From Bacteroidaceae bacterium (lineage in GTDB: Bacteria; Bacteroidota; Bacteroidia; Bacteroidales; Bacteroidaceae): a stretch of 64,000 nt of DNA. The stretch is from positions 124,001 through 188,000 of the forward strand of contig JAFSPM010000045.1 in NCBI GenBank assembly GCA_017442855.1, written 5' to 3'. How positions within the stretch are numbered: position 1 is the first letter of the stretch; every line of letters begins with the position of its first letter. This document shows, one piece after another, positions 44,183-52,162 of this stretch. The position numbers were made by a program, and so were the translations under genes. Under the pieces are notes generated by a model. It was given only the letters and a program-made list of their open reading frames with translations. It made no database searches and had not been told where the DNA came from.

Positions 44183-45229
44183 TTACGATTTCTGTTCTTT
44201 CAGCGGATTCCATCCCTGTGCCTTCAACTCAAATTCCTGTCCGTCGCGCGTTATTAACGCACATCCCAACTCAGGTTTGGTGATATGACCAATCAACCGT
44301 ATGTCGCTGATATCTTGTATCTTCTCGTGACAAGCCAAAGGCACGGTAAACAGCAGTTCGTAGTCTTCGCCACCATTCAGCGCACAAGTTGTCAGGTTCA
44401 TGTTAAACTCCTCCGCCATTGATGCCGTCTGGTAGTCAATGGGCAGATGTTCCTCATAAATCCTGCAACCTTTGTTGCTCTGCTTGCAGATGTGCAACAG
44501 CTCCGACGACAAACCGTCAGAGATATCCATCATCGCTGTAGGTTGGATGCTCGCTTCCGCCAGTTTCTCGATAATGTCCTTGCGCGCCTCAGGCTTCAGT
44601 TGACGCTCCAAGATATACTCCTTGCCCGCAAAGTCGGGCTGAATGTCCTTGTCGGCACCCTTCATCACCGCCTTCTCACGTTCCAGCAGTTGCAAGCCCA
44701 TATAAGCAGCCCCCAAGTTGCCACTCACGCAAATCAGGTCGGTTTCCTGCGCCCCGTTGCGATACACAATCTTATCTTTCTCCGCCTCACCAATGCACGT
44801 GATGCTGATGGTCAAACCCGTGAGTGACGAGGTGGTGTCGCCCCCCACGATATCCACGCCATAATCCTCGCAAGCCAGACGAATGCCCGCATACAGCATC
44901 TCCATGTCCTCCACCGAGAAACGCTTCGAGATGCCCAGCGACACCGTTATCTGTTTCGGCGTACCGTTCATGGCATATATGTCGCTGAAGTTTACCACAG
45001 CCGCCTTGTAGCCCAGGTGTTTCAATGGCGTATATACCAAGTCGAAGTGCATCCCCTCCAGCAGCAAGTCGGTCGTCACCAGCACCTGTTTGTCGGCAGG
45101 ATAGGAGAGCACCGCTGCATCATCGCCTACGCCTTTTACTGTACTCTTATGCAAAGGCTCAATGCCTTTGGTCAGGTGGTCTATCAGTCCAAATTCGCCC
45201 AGTGTTGCTATCTCTGTTCTCATAATCAA
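44183..45229 (-). CDS. thiL: Thiamine-monophosphate kinase
   Basis: This 348-residue cytoplasmic enzyme phosphorylates thiamine monophosphate to the diphosphate. Family motifs are GEFGLIDHLT near the start, GVGDDAAVL (metal/ATP Asp), TTDLLLEGMHFDL, VNFSDIYAMNGTPKQ, DIVGGDTTSS and MDISDGLSSEL. A second ATG two codons downstream (MRTEIATLGEF) may be the true start. The gene lies three bases after the PNP gene, so both are likely on one transcript. Confidence 0.96.
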   Translation of the reverse strand: MIMRTEIATLGEFGLIDHLTKGIEPLHKSTVKGVGDDAAVLSYPADKQVLVTTDLLLEGMHFDLVYTPLKHLGYKAAVVNFSDIYAMNGTPKQITVSLGISKRFSVEDMEMLYAGIRLACEDYGVDIVGGDTTSSLTGLTISITCIGEAEKDKIVYRNGAQETDLICVSGNLGAAYMGLQLLEREKAVMKGADKDIQPDFAGKEYILERQLKPEARKDIIEKLAEASIQPTAMMDISDGLSSELLHICKQSNKGCRIYEEHLPIDYQTASMAEEFNMNLTTCALNGGEDYELLFTVPLACHEKIQDISDIRLIGHITKPELGCALITRDGQEFELKAQGWNPLKEQKS

Positions 45230-45232
45230 ATT

Positions 45233-46042
45233 TTATGAGCGGTTAATCATTTCTCGCATCAAGGCACACATCTGAGGCTCTACCAAAGAAGCAGCCTTCT
45301 GCACCTCCTCGTGACTAGCCTCTACAGCATAATCACCCACACCCATATCAGTAATGGCAGAGATACCGAATATCTTCAGACCGCAATGCACACCCACAAT
45401 CACCTCAGGTACTGTGGACATGCCCACAGCATCGGCACCCCATATCCTATACATATTATATTCTGATGGAGTCTCAAAGGTAGGCCCCTGTGTAGCCAGA
45501 TACACGCCATGCTGCACCCTGATGCCCAACTCGTCAGCTATGGTATCAGCCTTGTGAATCAGCTCTTTGTCATACACATTGGTCATACCAGGGAATCGAG
45601 GGCCATAAGGCACGTTAGGACCCCAAAGCGGGTTGCCGCACATAAAGTTGATATGGTCAGTAATGATCATCAGGTCACCCACCTTGAAGTGAGGGTTGCA
45701 ACCACCGCTGGCATTCGATACGAACAGTGTCTTCACACCCAGTTCGCGGAAAACCCTGATGGGAAATGTCACCTGTTGCAGCGAGTAGCCTTCGTAGAAA
45801 TGGAATCGTCCCTGCATGGCGATGACCTCTTTGTTACCCAACTTACCAATAATCATTTTCCCCTTGTGTCCCTCTACAGTCGATACAGGGAAATTAGGGA
45901 TATCATGATACATAATCTCTTTCTTGTCTGTAATCTCTTGAGCGAGACCACCTAAGCCAGTACCTAATATAATGGCAGTTTCCGGACATTTTTGAATCTT
46001 TCCTCTCAGAAACTCAGCTGTTTGTTGAATCTTCCTTAACAT
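45233..46042 (-). CDS. punA: Purine nucleoside phosphorylase
   Basis: This 269-residue enzyme belongs to the trimeric PNP family (PNP/MTAP family 2). It has the phosphate-binding segment ILGTGLGGLAQEI, HFYEGYS, FVSNASGGCNP, GVYLATQGPTFETPSEY and AVGMSTVPEVI. It cleaves purine nucleosides to base and ribose 1-phosphate. It is transcribed with thiL from a promoter (TATCTTTG, complement of 46072-46079) that sits at the edge of a palindromic element. Confidence 0.96.
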   Translation of the reverse strand: MLRKIQQTAEFLRGKIQKCPETAIILGTGLGGLAQEITDKKEIMYHDIPNFPVSTVEGHKGKMIIGKLGNKEVIAMQGRFHFYEGYSLQQVTFPIRVFRELGVKTLFVSNASGGCNPHFKVGDLMIITDHINFMCGNPLWGPNVPYGPRFPGMTNVYDKELIHKADTIADELGIRVQHGVYLATQGPTFETPSEYNMYRIWGADAVGMSTVPEVIVGVHCGLKIFGISAITDMGVGDYAVEASHEEVQKAASLVEPQMCALMREMINRS

Positions 46043-46071
46043 ATCACTTATAGTTTATTTTGTTTATTATG

Positions 46072-46213
46072 CAAAGATAGTGCAAGTCGAAGACAGAACA
46101 AAATATGCATGCATATTTTTTTGAGACGCAGCCTAACTAATCAAAAGATACTGCAAGCCTAAGACAAAAACTAATATTTGTTTAATTATGATATTTGACA
46201 GACTTCTAACTAT
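46072..46213 (-). promoter_or_regulatory. Tandem pair of palindromic promoter elements upstream of punA
   Basis: The copy next to the gene (46072-46141) reads on the minus strand AGTTAGGCTGCGTC, a 20-bp perfect palindrome AAAATATGCATGCATATTTT (46100-46119), then ACTTGCAC and the -7 box TATCTTTG. A second, more degenerate copy (46142-46213) follows upstream with AGTTAGAAGTCTGTC, an AAAC..AATATT..GTTT core and GCTTGCAGTATCTTTTG. The arms match the element upstream of the TlpA operon (28556-28637), but each core palindrome has its own sequence. Confidence 0.6.
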
Positions 46214-46223
46214 GCCTTCGTTT

Positions 46224-46314
46224 ATAGCAAAACAACTTGTTTTGGTGTGGTTAAGTACTATTTAACCATCGTTGGGAAGCATTTCTTCAATACCAAAACA
46301 ACTTGTTTTGCTAT
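46224..46314. repeat. 23-bp inverted repeat flanking 45 bp after lpxK
   Basis: ATAGCAAAACAACTTGTTTT plus GGT at 46224-46246 recurs inverted at 46292-46314 with one difference at its centre. Each copy contains the near-perfect palindrome AAAACAA-C-TTGTTTT. A further small hairpin, TGGTTAA/TTAACCA, lies between them (46248-46268). The right copy overlaps the lpxK stop codon (46311-46313). Confidence 0.65.
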
Positions 46315-47378
46315 TGTTTGAGATAGTTGATAACGCTTTGATCAAACGCTGCTTGTTGTTCGTGAATGAATTCTACCAGGATGGGTAAAGCATAGAGATG
46401 TTGCTGGAAAGCGGGGGCGAGCTGGGACGCGAGGCCTTGCAAACGGGCAGCATCTTTTTGTGTGGTGATGATGAGTTTCTTACCTGGTAGTTGGGCAAAC
46501 TTGGTTTGCAGGTGCTGCAGGTCGGTAGCCGTGAAATCATGATGGTCGGCATAGGACAGGTGTACCACGTGGGGCGTGAGGCTATGCAGATAATCTATCA
46601 TGGGCTCGGGATGGGCTATGCCTGTGATGGCCAACAGTTCGTAGGTGTCGTCAATGCAGGGCCATGGGGCCGCGTCAAACACGGGCTGGGGTTCGGCATA
46701 GGTGATGGTGGAGAAAAAGAGTTGCTGGTGGGGCAGGAGTCGAAGCTCTTCTCTGATAGCATCGGCCTCGGCCTTATATAGGTCGGCAGGACATTTGGTC
46801 ACTACCACGATATGTGCTCGCTGGGCACCTGTTTTACTCTCACGGAGCCTACCTGCAGGCAACAGCATATCTCTGGTATAAAGACGGTGGTAGTCGGTGA
46901 GGAGGATGTTGAGTCCTGCGCTGACGGCTCTGTGCTGGAAGGCATCGTCGAGGAGGATGGCATCTACCTTGGTTGGCTCCTGCAGGAGCTGCTCGATGCC
47001 GTGACAACGGTCTTCATCAACGGCTACGATAATGTCTGGGTGGTTATGGAACAGTTGCCAAGGCTCGTCGCCAATATCGCTGACGGTACTCTCGTCTGTG
47101 GCCCTGAGATAGCCTTTAGTGTGGCGCTTGTAACCACGACTGAGGGTAGCTACCTGCAGGCCTTCTGTCTGCAAGAGGTTAATTAGGTATTCGGTGTGAG
47201 GGGTCTTGCCTGTGCCGCCCACAGCGAGGTTGCCCACGCAAATCACGGGCAGGGGATAGCTCTTGGAGGTAAGCCATCGCTTGTTATATAGCGTGTTGCG
47301 AAGTTTAGTGCCTATGCCGTACACCAACGACATAGGCACCAGACTGTTATAGATCTCTATATGGTTTCTTGTTACCAA
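46311..47378 (-). CDS. lpxK: Tetraacyldisaccharide 4'-kinase
   Basis: This 355-residue protein has an N-terminal membrane-associated segment and Walker A in VGNLAVGGTGKTPHTEYLI. Family motifs follow (LSRGYKRHTKGYL, DIGDEPWQLF, ILLDDAFQHRAV, LLPAGRLRE). It phosphorylates the lipid A precursor at the 4' position at the inner membrane, a late lipid A step. The start lies three bases after the sppA stop, so the two are co-transcribed. Its stop overlaps an inverted repeat. Confidence 0.95.
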   Translation of the reverse strand: MVTRNHIEIYNSLVPMSLVYGIGTKLRNTLYNKRWLTSKSYPLPVICVGNLAVGGTGKTPHTEYLINLLQTEGLQVATLSRGYKRHTKGYLRATDESTVSDIGDEPWQLFHNHPDIIVAVDEDRCHGIEQLLQEPTKVDAILLDDAFQHRAVSAGLNILLTDYHRLYTRDMLLPAGRLRESKTGAQRAHIVVVTKCPADLYKAEADAIREELRLLPHQQLFFSTITYAEPQPVFDAAPWPCIDDTYELLAITGIAHPEPMIDYLHSLTPHVVHLSYADHHDFTATDLQHLQTKFAQLPGKKLIITTQKDAARLQGLASQLAPAFQQHLYALPILVEFIHEQQAAFDQSVINYLKQ

Positions 47379-47381
47379 AGC

Positions 47382-49172
47382 TTACTTGATGATGATGTTA
47401 TAAGGCATTCTTGCCTGCAAACGATCCAGCTGGTCTATCTGACTGATGGTGTAAACATCGTTGACAATCTTGGCTGCATCGCCCTTGAAGAAGCGCAACT
47501 GGATGCTATTGTCGCTTATCGCATCCTTGAACATACTCATAATACCACCTTCTTGTACAGGATAGTTCTTGAGGGTGTATTTCTCGATACCCGCCTTATT
47601 AACGGCAATGTCAATGGCATCGTCTAAGCCGCCCAGTACATCTACCAAGCCACGCTCGAGTGCCATAGTGCCTGTCCACACACGACCTTGTCCGATGGCA
47701 TCAATTTGCTCTTGTGTCATGCCTCTACCTTCGGCACAACGGGTGGTGAAGAGGTCGTAGCCTTGCTCTACCATCTTCTGCATCAGCGCTTTCTCGCTGT
47801 CGGTCATAGGACGGTAGGTGTTACCCATATCAGCCAAGGCGTTGGTCTTCTCCACGTCGATGTTAACACCAATCTTCTTGGCAACAGCCTGAAGGTTGGG
47901 CACCATACCGAAGATGCCGATAGAGCCTGTGAGGGTAGTGGGCTCGGCCACAATAGTGTCGGCGTTGCAGCTGATGTAGTAGCCTCCAGATGCCGCATAG
48001 TCGCTCATGGAAACGATGACTGGTTTCTTCTCCTTGAGTTGACTGATGGCATACCATATCTGCTCAGAGCCGTAGGCACTGCCACCAGGAGAGTTGACAC
48101 GGAAAACCACTGCTTTTACATCGTCGTCGTCCTTCAGCTTGCGAAGGTCCTTGATGACTTTCTCAGAGTTGATGCCTTCGTCGCCACCCATTGGCATATA
48201 AGAGGTGCCATCAATCTCTCCTACAGCATAATAGACTGCTACGATGTTGCCACTCTTGTCTCTTGGGGTATTGCGCTTCACACCACGCATGTCGGAAACG
48301 CTATAGGCACTGATTTTCTTGTCTTCGTCAAGGCCCATATAGCGGTTCAGATATGCACGCATGTCGTTTTTGTAAATCAATGAATCTACCAAACCAGCGG
48401 CTATAAGTTCGTCGCCTGTCTTGAACATGGCGCCTTCATCGGCTATCTTGTCGAGGGTTTTCTTGGTGAGGTGGCGTGATGCTGCTACCTCATCGGAGAA
48501 CTTCTGCCAAATGGAACCTAAGTAGGCCGCTACCTGCTCACGATTGGCGGCACTCATTTCAGAGAGCATATAAGGCTCAACAGCGCTCTTGAAGGTTCCT
48601 ACCTTAAAGATCTGCATCTCAATGCCGAGCTTGTCCATCAGGTCCTTATAGAACATGTTCATACCAGCCAATCCGTGCCAGTCGAGGCTGCCCTTGGGGT
48701 TCACCAATACCTTGTCGGCCGTGCTGGCGAGGTAGTATAGCAGTTGTTCGTAGTTGTCGGCATAGGAAATGATGAACTTGCCAGACTCCTTGAAATCAAC
48801 GAGGGCATTGCGGATGGCTTCAACGGTGGCGGGTTGTGCTTCTAAGCTGCCTGCCAACAGGTAGATGCCTTTGATATCTTCGTTTTCCTTAGCTTTCTGA
48901 ATGGCAGAGAGGATATCGTCCAAACCCATAGAATCTTCGCTTCCCAAAGGGTTGATGCTCTTCAGAAAGTCAAATGGGGTACTCTCATCGCCACGCTCGG
49001 AAATGGTGCCGTTGAGCTCAAGTTTTAATACTGAATTGTCTTCGATGGTGACATCTTTATCGGAAGATGAGGCGAGTCCGAAGAGGGTGAGCACGCCTAA
49101 GAACATGATGACCACTCCGGCAACGATAATGCCTACAACAGTGGCCAAAACATACTTAAAGAATTCTTTCAT
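47382..49172 (-). CDS. sppA: Signal peptide peptidase SppA, long form
   Basis: This 596-residue protein has an N-terminal membrane anchor (about 5-33) and the two tandem S49 domains of the 67K form. The general-base Lys is in the first domain (IFKVGTFKSAVEPY) and the nucleophile Ser is in the second (SDYAASGGYYISCNAD), as in E. coli SppA. It clips remnant signal peptides in the inner membrane. A -7 box TACCTTTG (complement of 49209-49216) lies about 37 bp before the start. Confidence 0.95.
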   Translation of the reverse strand: MKEFFKYVLATVVGIIVAGVVIMFLGVLTLFGLASSSDKDVTIEDNSVLKLELNGTISERGDESTPFDFLKSINPLGSEDSMGLDDILSAIQKAKENEDIKGIYLLAGSLEAQPATVEAIRNALVDFKESGKFIISYADNYEQLLYYLASTADKVLVNPKGSLDWHGLAGMNMFYKDLMDKLGIEMQIFKVGTFKSAVEPYMLSEMSAANREQVAAYLGSIWQKFSDEVAASRHLTKKTLDKIADEGAMFKTGDELIAAGLVDSLIYKNDMRAYLNRYMGLDEDKKISAYSVSDMRGVKRNTPRDKSGNIVAVYYAVGEIDGTSYMPMGGDEGINSEKVIKDLRKLKDDDDVKAVVFRVNSPGGSAYGSEQIWYAISQLKEKKPVIVSMSDYAASGGYYISCNADTIVAEPTTLTGSIGIFGMVPNLQAVAKKIGVNIDVEKTNALADMGNTYRPMTDSEKALMQKMVEQGYDLFTTRCAEGRGMTQEQIDAIGQGRVWTGTMALERGLVDVLGGLDDAIDIAVNKAGIEKYTLKNYPVQEGGIMSMFKDAISDNSIQLRFFKGDAAKIVNDVYTISQIDQLDRLQARMPYNIIIK

Positions 49173-49208
49173 TGCTTTATTTCCAATTAAAAGTTTAGTT
49201 TATTGGGA

Positions 49209-49216
49209 CAAAGGTA
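49209..49216 (-). promoter_or_regulatory. -7 box of the sppA-lpxK transcript
   Basis: TACCTTTG on the minus strand about 37 bp upstream of the sppA ATG. The rest of the gap 49217-49326 holds only A-rich sequence and nothing else recognisable. Confidence 0.5.
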
Positions 49217-49326
49217 GTAATTGTTGGCGAAAACTGAGAAAAAAAAGAAAAAAAACAACTATAGATACTAAAAGGGCTAATCTTCCAAGGCTAAAATCTC
49301 TTCGCCTTTTCTAAGAAAAGGGTGTT

Positions 49327-49530
49327 ACCCCTCTGCCTCTACGAGGCCCCTCCCCTTTACATGTGGAGGAGTTGTAAAGCTATAATTTGCGGAGGAGTTA
49401 TAAAGCTATATTTGTGGAGGAGTTATAAAGCTATATTTGTGGAGGAGTTGTAAAGCTATATTTGTGGAGGAGTTGTTACCACAAAAGCTGCTCCCCTGTT
49501 TAGGGGAGCTGTCCGAAGGACTGAGGGGTC
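49327..49530. repeat. Inverted-repeat element A with internal 25-bp tandem repeats
   Basis: The left end ACCCCTCTGCC...CCTCCCCTTTACATG and the right end GCTCCCCTGTTTAGGGGAGC...GGACTGAGGGGTC are imperfect inverted repeats of about 45 bp. Between them lie four tandem units (49363-49463, 26/25/25/25 bp) of the type GTGGAGGAGTT(G/A)TAAAGCTA-TATTT and a partial fifth. The right end touches the stop codon of the PatB gene. A second element of the same family lies at 51104-51262. No transposase is present, which fits a non-autonomous (MITE-like) or REP-like element. Confidence 0.75.
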
Positions 49531-50694
49531 TTAAAGCAAAACTTGCAGCCCTTTTACAATACGCTTCAATCCTTCTTCAAGCCGCTGGCGGGGACAAGCG
49601 AGGTTGATGCGGATGAAACGGTCGTCGCCATACATGCGGCCTTCGTTGACCTGCACTTGGAAGTGGGTCTTCAGGTGCTCGGCAATCTGCTCAGAGGAAT
49701 GTGGCAAGGCACTACAATCTACCCATGCGAGGTAGGTGCCTTCAAGTTTTGTGATGGGGAATTGGGGAATTTCAAGTTCAAAGCATTCCTTTAGGTAAGT
49801 ATAGTTAGCATACAGATATTCATTGAGTTGACATAACCATTCTTTACCTTCATTAGTGTAAGCAGCTTGCAGGGCTACTACGCCAAATGGGTTAACATCG
49901 CACACCTCGTTGATGTTGATGGCACGGTCTATCTTTTGGCGATAGTCGGCATTATCGCTGATGATATTGGCTATCTGCAGACCAGCAATATTGAACGCTT
50001 TTGAAGGGGCGTTGCAGGTGATGGAATGGTGCTGCAATGTCTCGCTGATGGAGGCAAAGGGTATAAACCTATGACCTGGGTACACGAACTCACAATGTAT
50101 CTCGTCGCTTACCACCAGTACGTTGTGGCGGATACAGATGTCCCCCAGTTGCTTTAGCTCTTCTATCGTCCATACCCTGCCGGCAGGATTGTGGGGGTTG
50201 CAGAGCAGCAGTAGCTTGGCCTTGGGGTCAGCGGCTTTGCACTCAAGGTCTTCGAAGTCCATCTGGTAGGTATGGTTGTTGTAAACGAGCTTGTTTTCTA
50301 CGATTTCGCATCCGTTGTTGCGGATGGAGGAGAAGAAACAGTTATAGACGGGTGTCTGCACGATGACCTGGTCGCCTGGTTGGGTGAAGGCTTTGATGAC
50401 AACGGAGAGAGCTGGGACAACGCCTGAGGTGTAGAGGATCCACTCTTTCTGCAGGTTGCTCCATCTGTGGCGTTTCTGGAACCAGTTTACGACGGCATCG
50501 TAATAGCTGTCGGGTACTCTGGTGTAGCCGAATATGCCGTGCTCTACTCGCTTTCTCAGGGCTTCTATCACAAAGGGTGCTGTTTGGAAATCCATGTCGG
50601 CTATCCACATCGGAATGACGCCAGTTGCTACATCGTCCCACTTGTAGCAACCTGAGCCTCTTCGCTCAACTATTTGGTCAAAATCGTACTTCAT
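49531..50694 (-). CDS. PatB/MalY-type PLP-dependent C-S beta-lyase
   Basis: This 387-residue cytoplasmic aminotransferase-fold enzyme starts YDFDQIVERRGSGCYKWDD. Family features are MWIADMDFQTAPFVIEAL, YTSGVVPALSVVIKAFTQPGD, LLCNPHNPAGRVW, VVSDEIHCEFVYPG and the PLP Lys in NAPSKAFNIAGLQ. The enzyme cleaves cystathionine or cysteine conjugates to release thiols, ammonia and pyruvate. Its start is overlapped by 17 bp by the shifted frame of the DUF559 gene upstream. Confidence 0.93.
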   Translation of the reverse strand: MKYDFDQIVERRGSGCYKWDDVATGVIPMWIADMDFQTAPFVIEALRKRVEHGIFGYTRVPDSYYDAVVNWFQKRHRWSNLQKEWILYTSGVVPALSVVIKAFTQPGDQVIVQTPVYNCFFSSIRNNGCEIVENKLVYNNHTYQMDFEDLECKAADPKAKLLLLCNPHNPAGRVWTIEELKQLGDICIRHNVLVVSDEIHCEFVYPGHRFIPFASISETLQHHSITCNAPSKAFNIAGLQIANIISDNADYRQKIDRAININEVCDVNPFGVVALQAAYTNEGKEWLCQLNEYLYANYTYLKECFELEIPQFPITKLEGTYLAWVDCSALPHSSEQIAEHLKTHFQVQVNEGRMYGDDRFIRINLACPRQRLEEGLKRIVKGLQVLL

Positions 50695-51071
50695 AATGTT
50701 CTTCGTTTTTTACACGTATTATGTTGTATATTATTATGTTGTGACTATCAAAGACTATGTGGTTTTCATATCTCAAAGTCTTTGATACCAAGTTCTTCAT
50801 ATAATTTTGAATCCCTGTCTTTATCCATTTCATGCTTTTGGCTATGGTAATGATAGTCCCCATCTAATTCAATACATAGTTTTAGTTCGGGGCAGTAGAA
50901 ATCAAGTATATAATTGCCTACGCTAAATTGTCTTCTAAATTTTAAGTTTTCTACCTGCCTGTTTTTTAACAATGTCCAAAGCTTGGCTTCTGCAGGTGTT
51001 CCGTTTGACCTAAGGTCTTTTCTCTGATCCTTAAATATTCTGGCGTTTTTCTCGTCATTTCTTACTTTCAT
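50678..51071 (-). pseudogene. DUF559 (Vsr-like endonuclease fold) gene with a +1 frameshift
   Basis: From 51071 the frame encodes a DUF559 protein (RSNGTPAEAKLWTLLKNRQ, KFRRQFSVGNYILDFYCPELKLCIELDGDYH) for about 90 residues. It then ends after EELGIKDFEI at residue 101. In the next frame the family C terminus continues: TLRYENHIVFDSHNIIIYNI, stopping at 50678. Deleting one G at about 50780 would restore ELGIK-TLRYEN. The core Asp/Glu residues of the nuclease-like fold are before the shift. The full product would be about 130 residues. It is either a recent pseudogene, a programmed shift, or a sequencing error. Confidence 0.75.
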
Positions 51072-51103
51072 GTTATAAATGATTGTTGGTTTATAATCTT
51101 TTT

Positions 51104-51262
51104 ACCCCTCCGTCCCTCCGGGACACCTCCCCTTTACATGGGGAGGAGCTGTTATTACCTTTGCATGAGGAGGAGCTGTTATTACCTTTGCATGAGGAGC
51201 TATTTTGTAACCCCTAAAGCTGCTCCCCTGTTTAGGGGAGCTGTCCAAAGGACTGAGGGGTC
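51104..51262. repeat. Inverted-repeat element B with internal 27-bp tandem repeats
   Basis: The left end ACCCCTCCGTCCCTCCGGG...CCTCCCCTTTACATG and the right end GCTGCTCCCCTGTTTAGGGG...GGACTGAGGGGTC match element A (49327-49530) closely. The interior differs: two 27-bp units (51138-51164, 51165-51191) of the type ATG(A/G)GGAGGAGCTGTTATTA-CCTTTGC and a partial third. Elements A and B bracket the PatB and DUF559 genes. Confidence 0.75.
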
Positions 51263-51298
51263 TTTACTTTATCTTATATTCATAATTCAGCGTAGTTA

Positions 51299-52144
51299 TT
51301 AACCTCTGGTGAGAATCTGACAATCAGCAGGAGCTTTGATGTTCTCATCAAGGATGATTTCACCATAGCTGTCGGCAACAATGCGACCACTGGCAGGGTT
51401 CTTTACGCTCTTGATAAAGCCCTTGATATCAGCCTGCAGGGTGGAGTACTCAAAAGCACGATCGCATTCGGCATCGAAGGTACAGTTTTCCAGCACCAGG
51501 TCGTGGGCATAGCAGAGCGGTTGCTCACCAGCAATGTGGCAATTCACCAATCGCAGGTTCTTGGAATGCCAACCCAAGTATTCGCCATCGAGATAGGAGT
51601 CATAAACGGTAACATTCTCCACCTCCCAGAAAGAATCCTTAGTGACGATATGGGCGTTGTGAATCTCGATGTTCTTACAGTACTGGAAGACATACAGGCT
51701 GTCACTATCTAAGCCATTCACCTTGATGTTGTTACAATGCATGAAAGGGTAGGTGCCATTGTGCAGGGTAACATTGTTCAGCACCAGTCCGTCGATGCCC
51801 CAGAAGGTCTCGTCGGCATCGTTGATAGTGACATTGGTGAGTTCGAGGTTCTTCATCTCACGGAAGAACTTCGGTCCGTTTATAACACAGTCGGTCATCT
51901 TCATGTCATTTGAATACCAGATGGCTGAGCGAGCACCTGGGGCAAAGTAGCAGTTGGTGATTTCGGAACCCTTGACGTGCCACAGAGGATATTTACCCTC
52001 GAAATAGCAGTTTTTGCAAATGATGTTGCTACACTCCTTGATGCCAGATTCACCAAATGTAATCTTTACATGATCGAGTAGGGTGTCATGCGTTTCAAAC
52101 AGGGGGCGTTCGCCTCCAAAAATTTGGTTTCTAATTTCCTTCAT
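51299..52144 (-). CDS. DUF3737 right-handed beta-helix protein
   Basis: This 281-residue protein is DUF3737-like: IFGGERPLFETHDTLLDHVKI at the start, then short repeated rungs (YFEGKYPLWHVKGSEITNCYF, VNGPKFF-like and FFREMKNLELTNVTI) typical of a parallel beta-helix. No signal peptide is seen, so it is probably cytoplasmic. Members are often found near amino-acid-lyase or transport genes, but no biochemical function is established. It lies 18 bp upstream of no gene in its direction other than the repeat element; the MATE gene ends 19 bp from its start. Confidence 0.85.
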   Translation of the reverse strand: MKEIRNQIFGGERPLFETHDTLLDHVKITFGESGIKECSNIICKNCYFEGKYPLWHVKGSEITNCYFAPGARSAIWYSNDMKMTDCVINGPKFFREMKNLELTNVTINDADETFWGIDGLVLNNVTLHNGTYPFMHCNNIKVNGLDSDSLYVFQYCKNIEIHNAHIVTKDSFWEVENVTVYDSYLDGEYLGWHSKNLRLVNCHIAGEQPLCYAHDLVLENCTFDAECDRAFEYSTLQADIKGFIKSVKNPASGRIVADSYGEIILDENIKAPADCQILTRG

Positions 52145-52162
52145 AATATTATGGTATAATTT

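Noticed and set aside
49363-49476. CRISPR array
   Set aside because: Units are contiguous 25-bp tandem repeats without unique spacers, and no cas genes are nearby.
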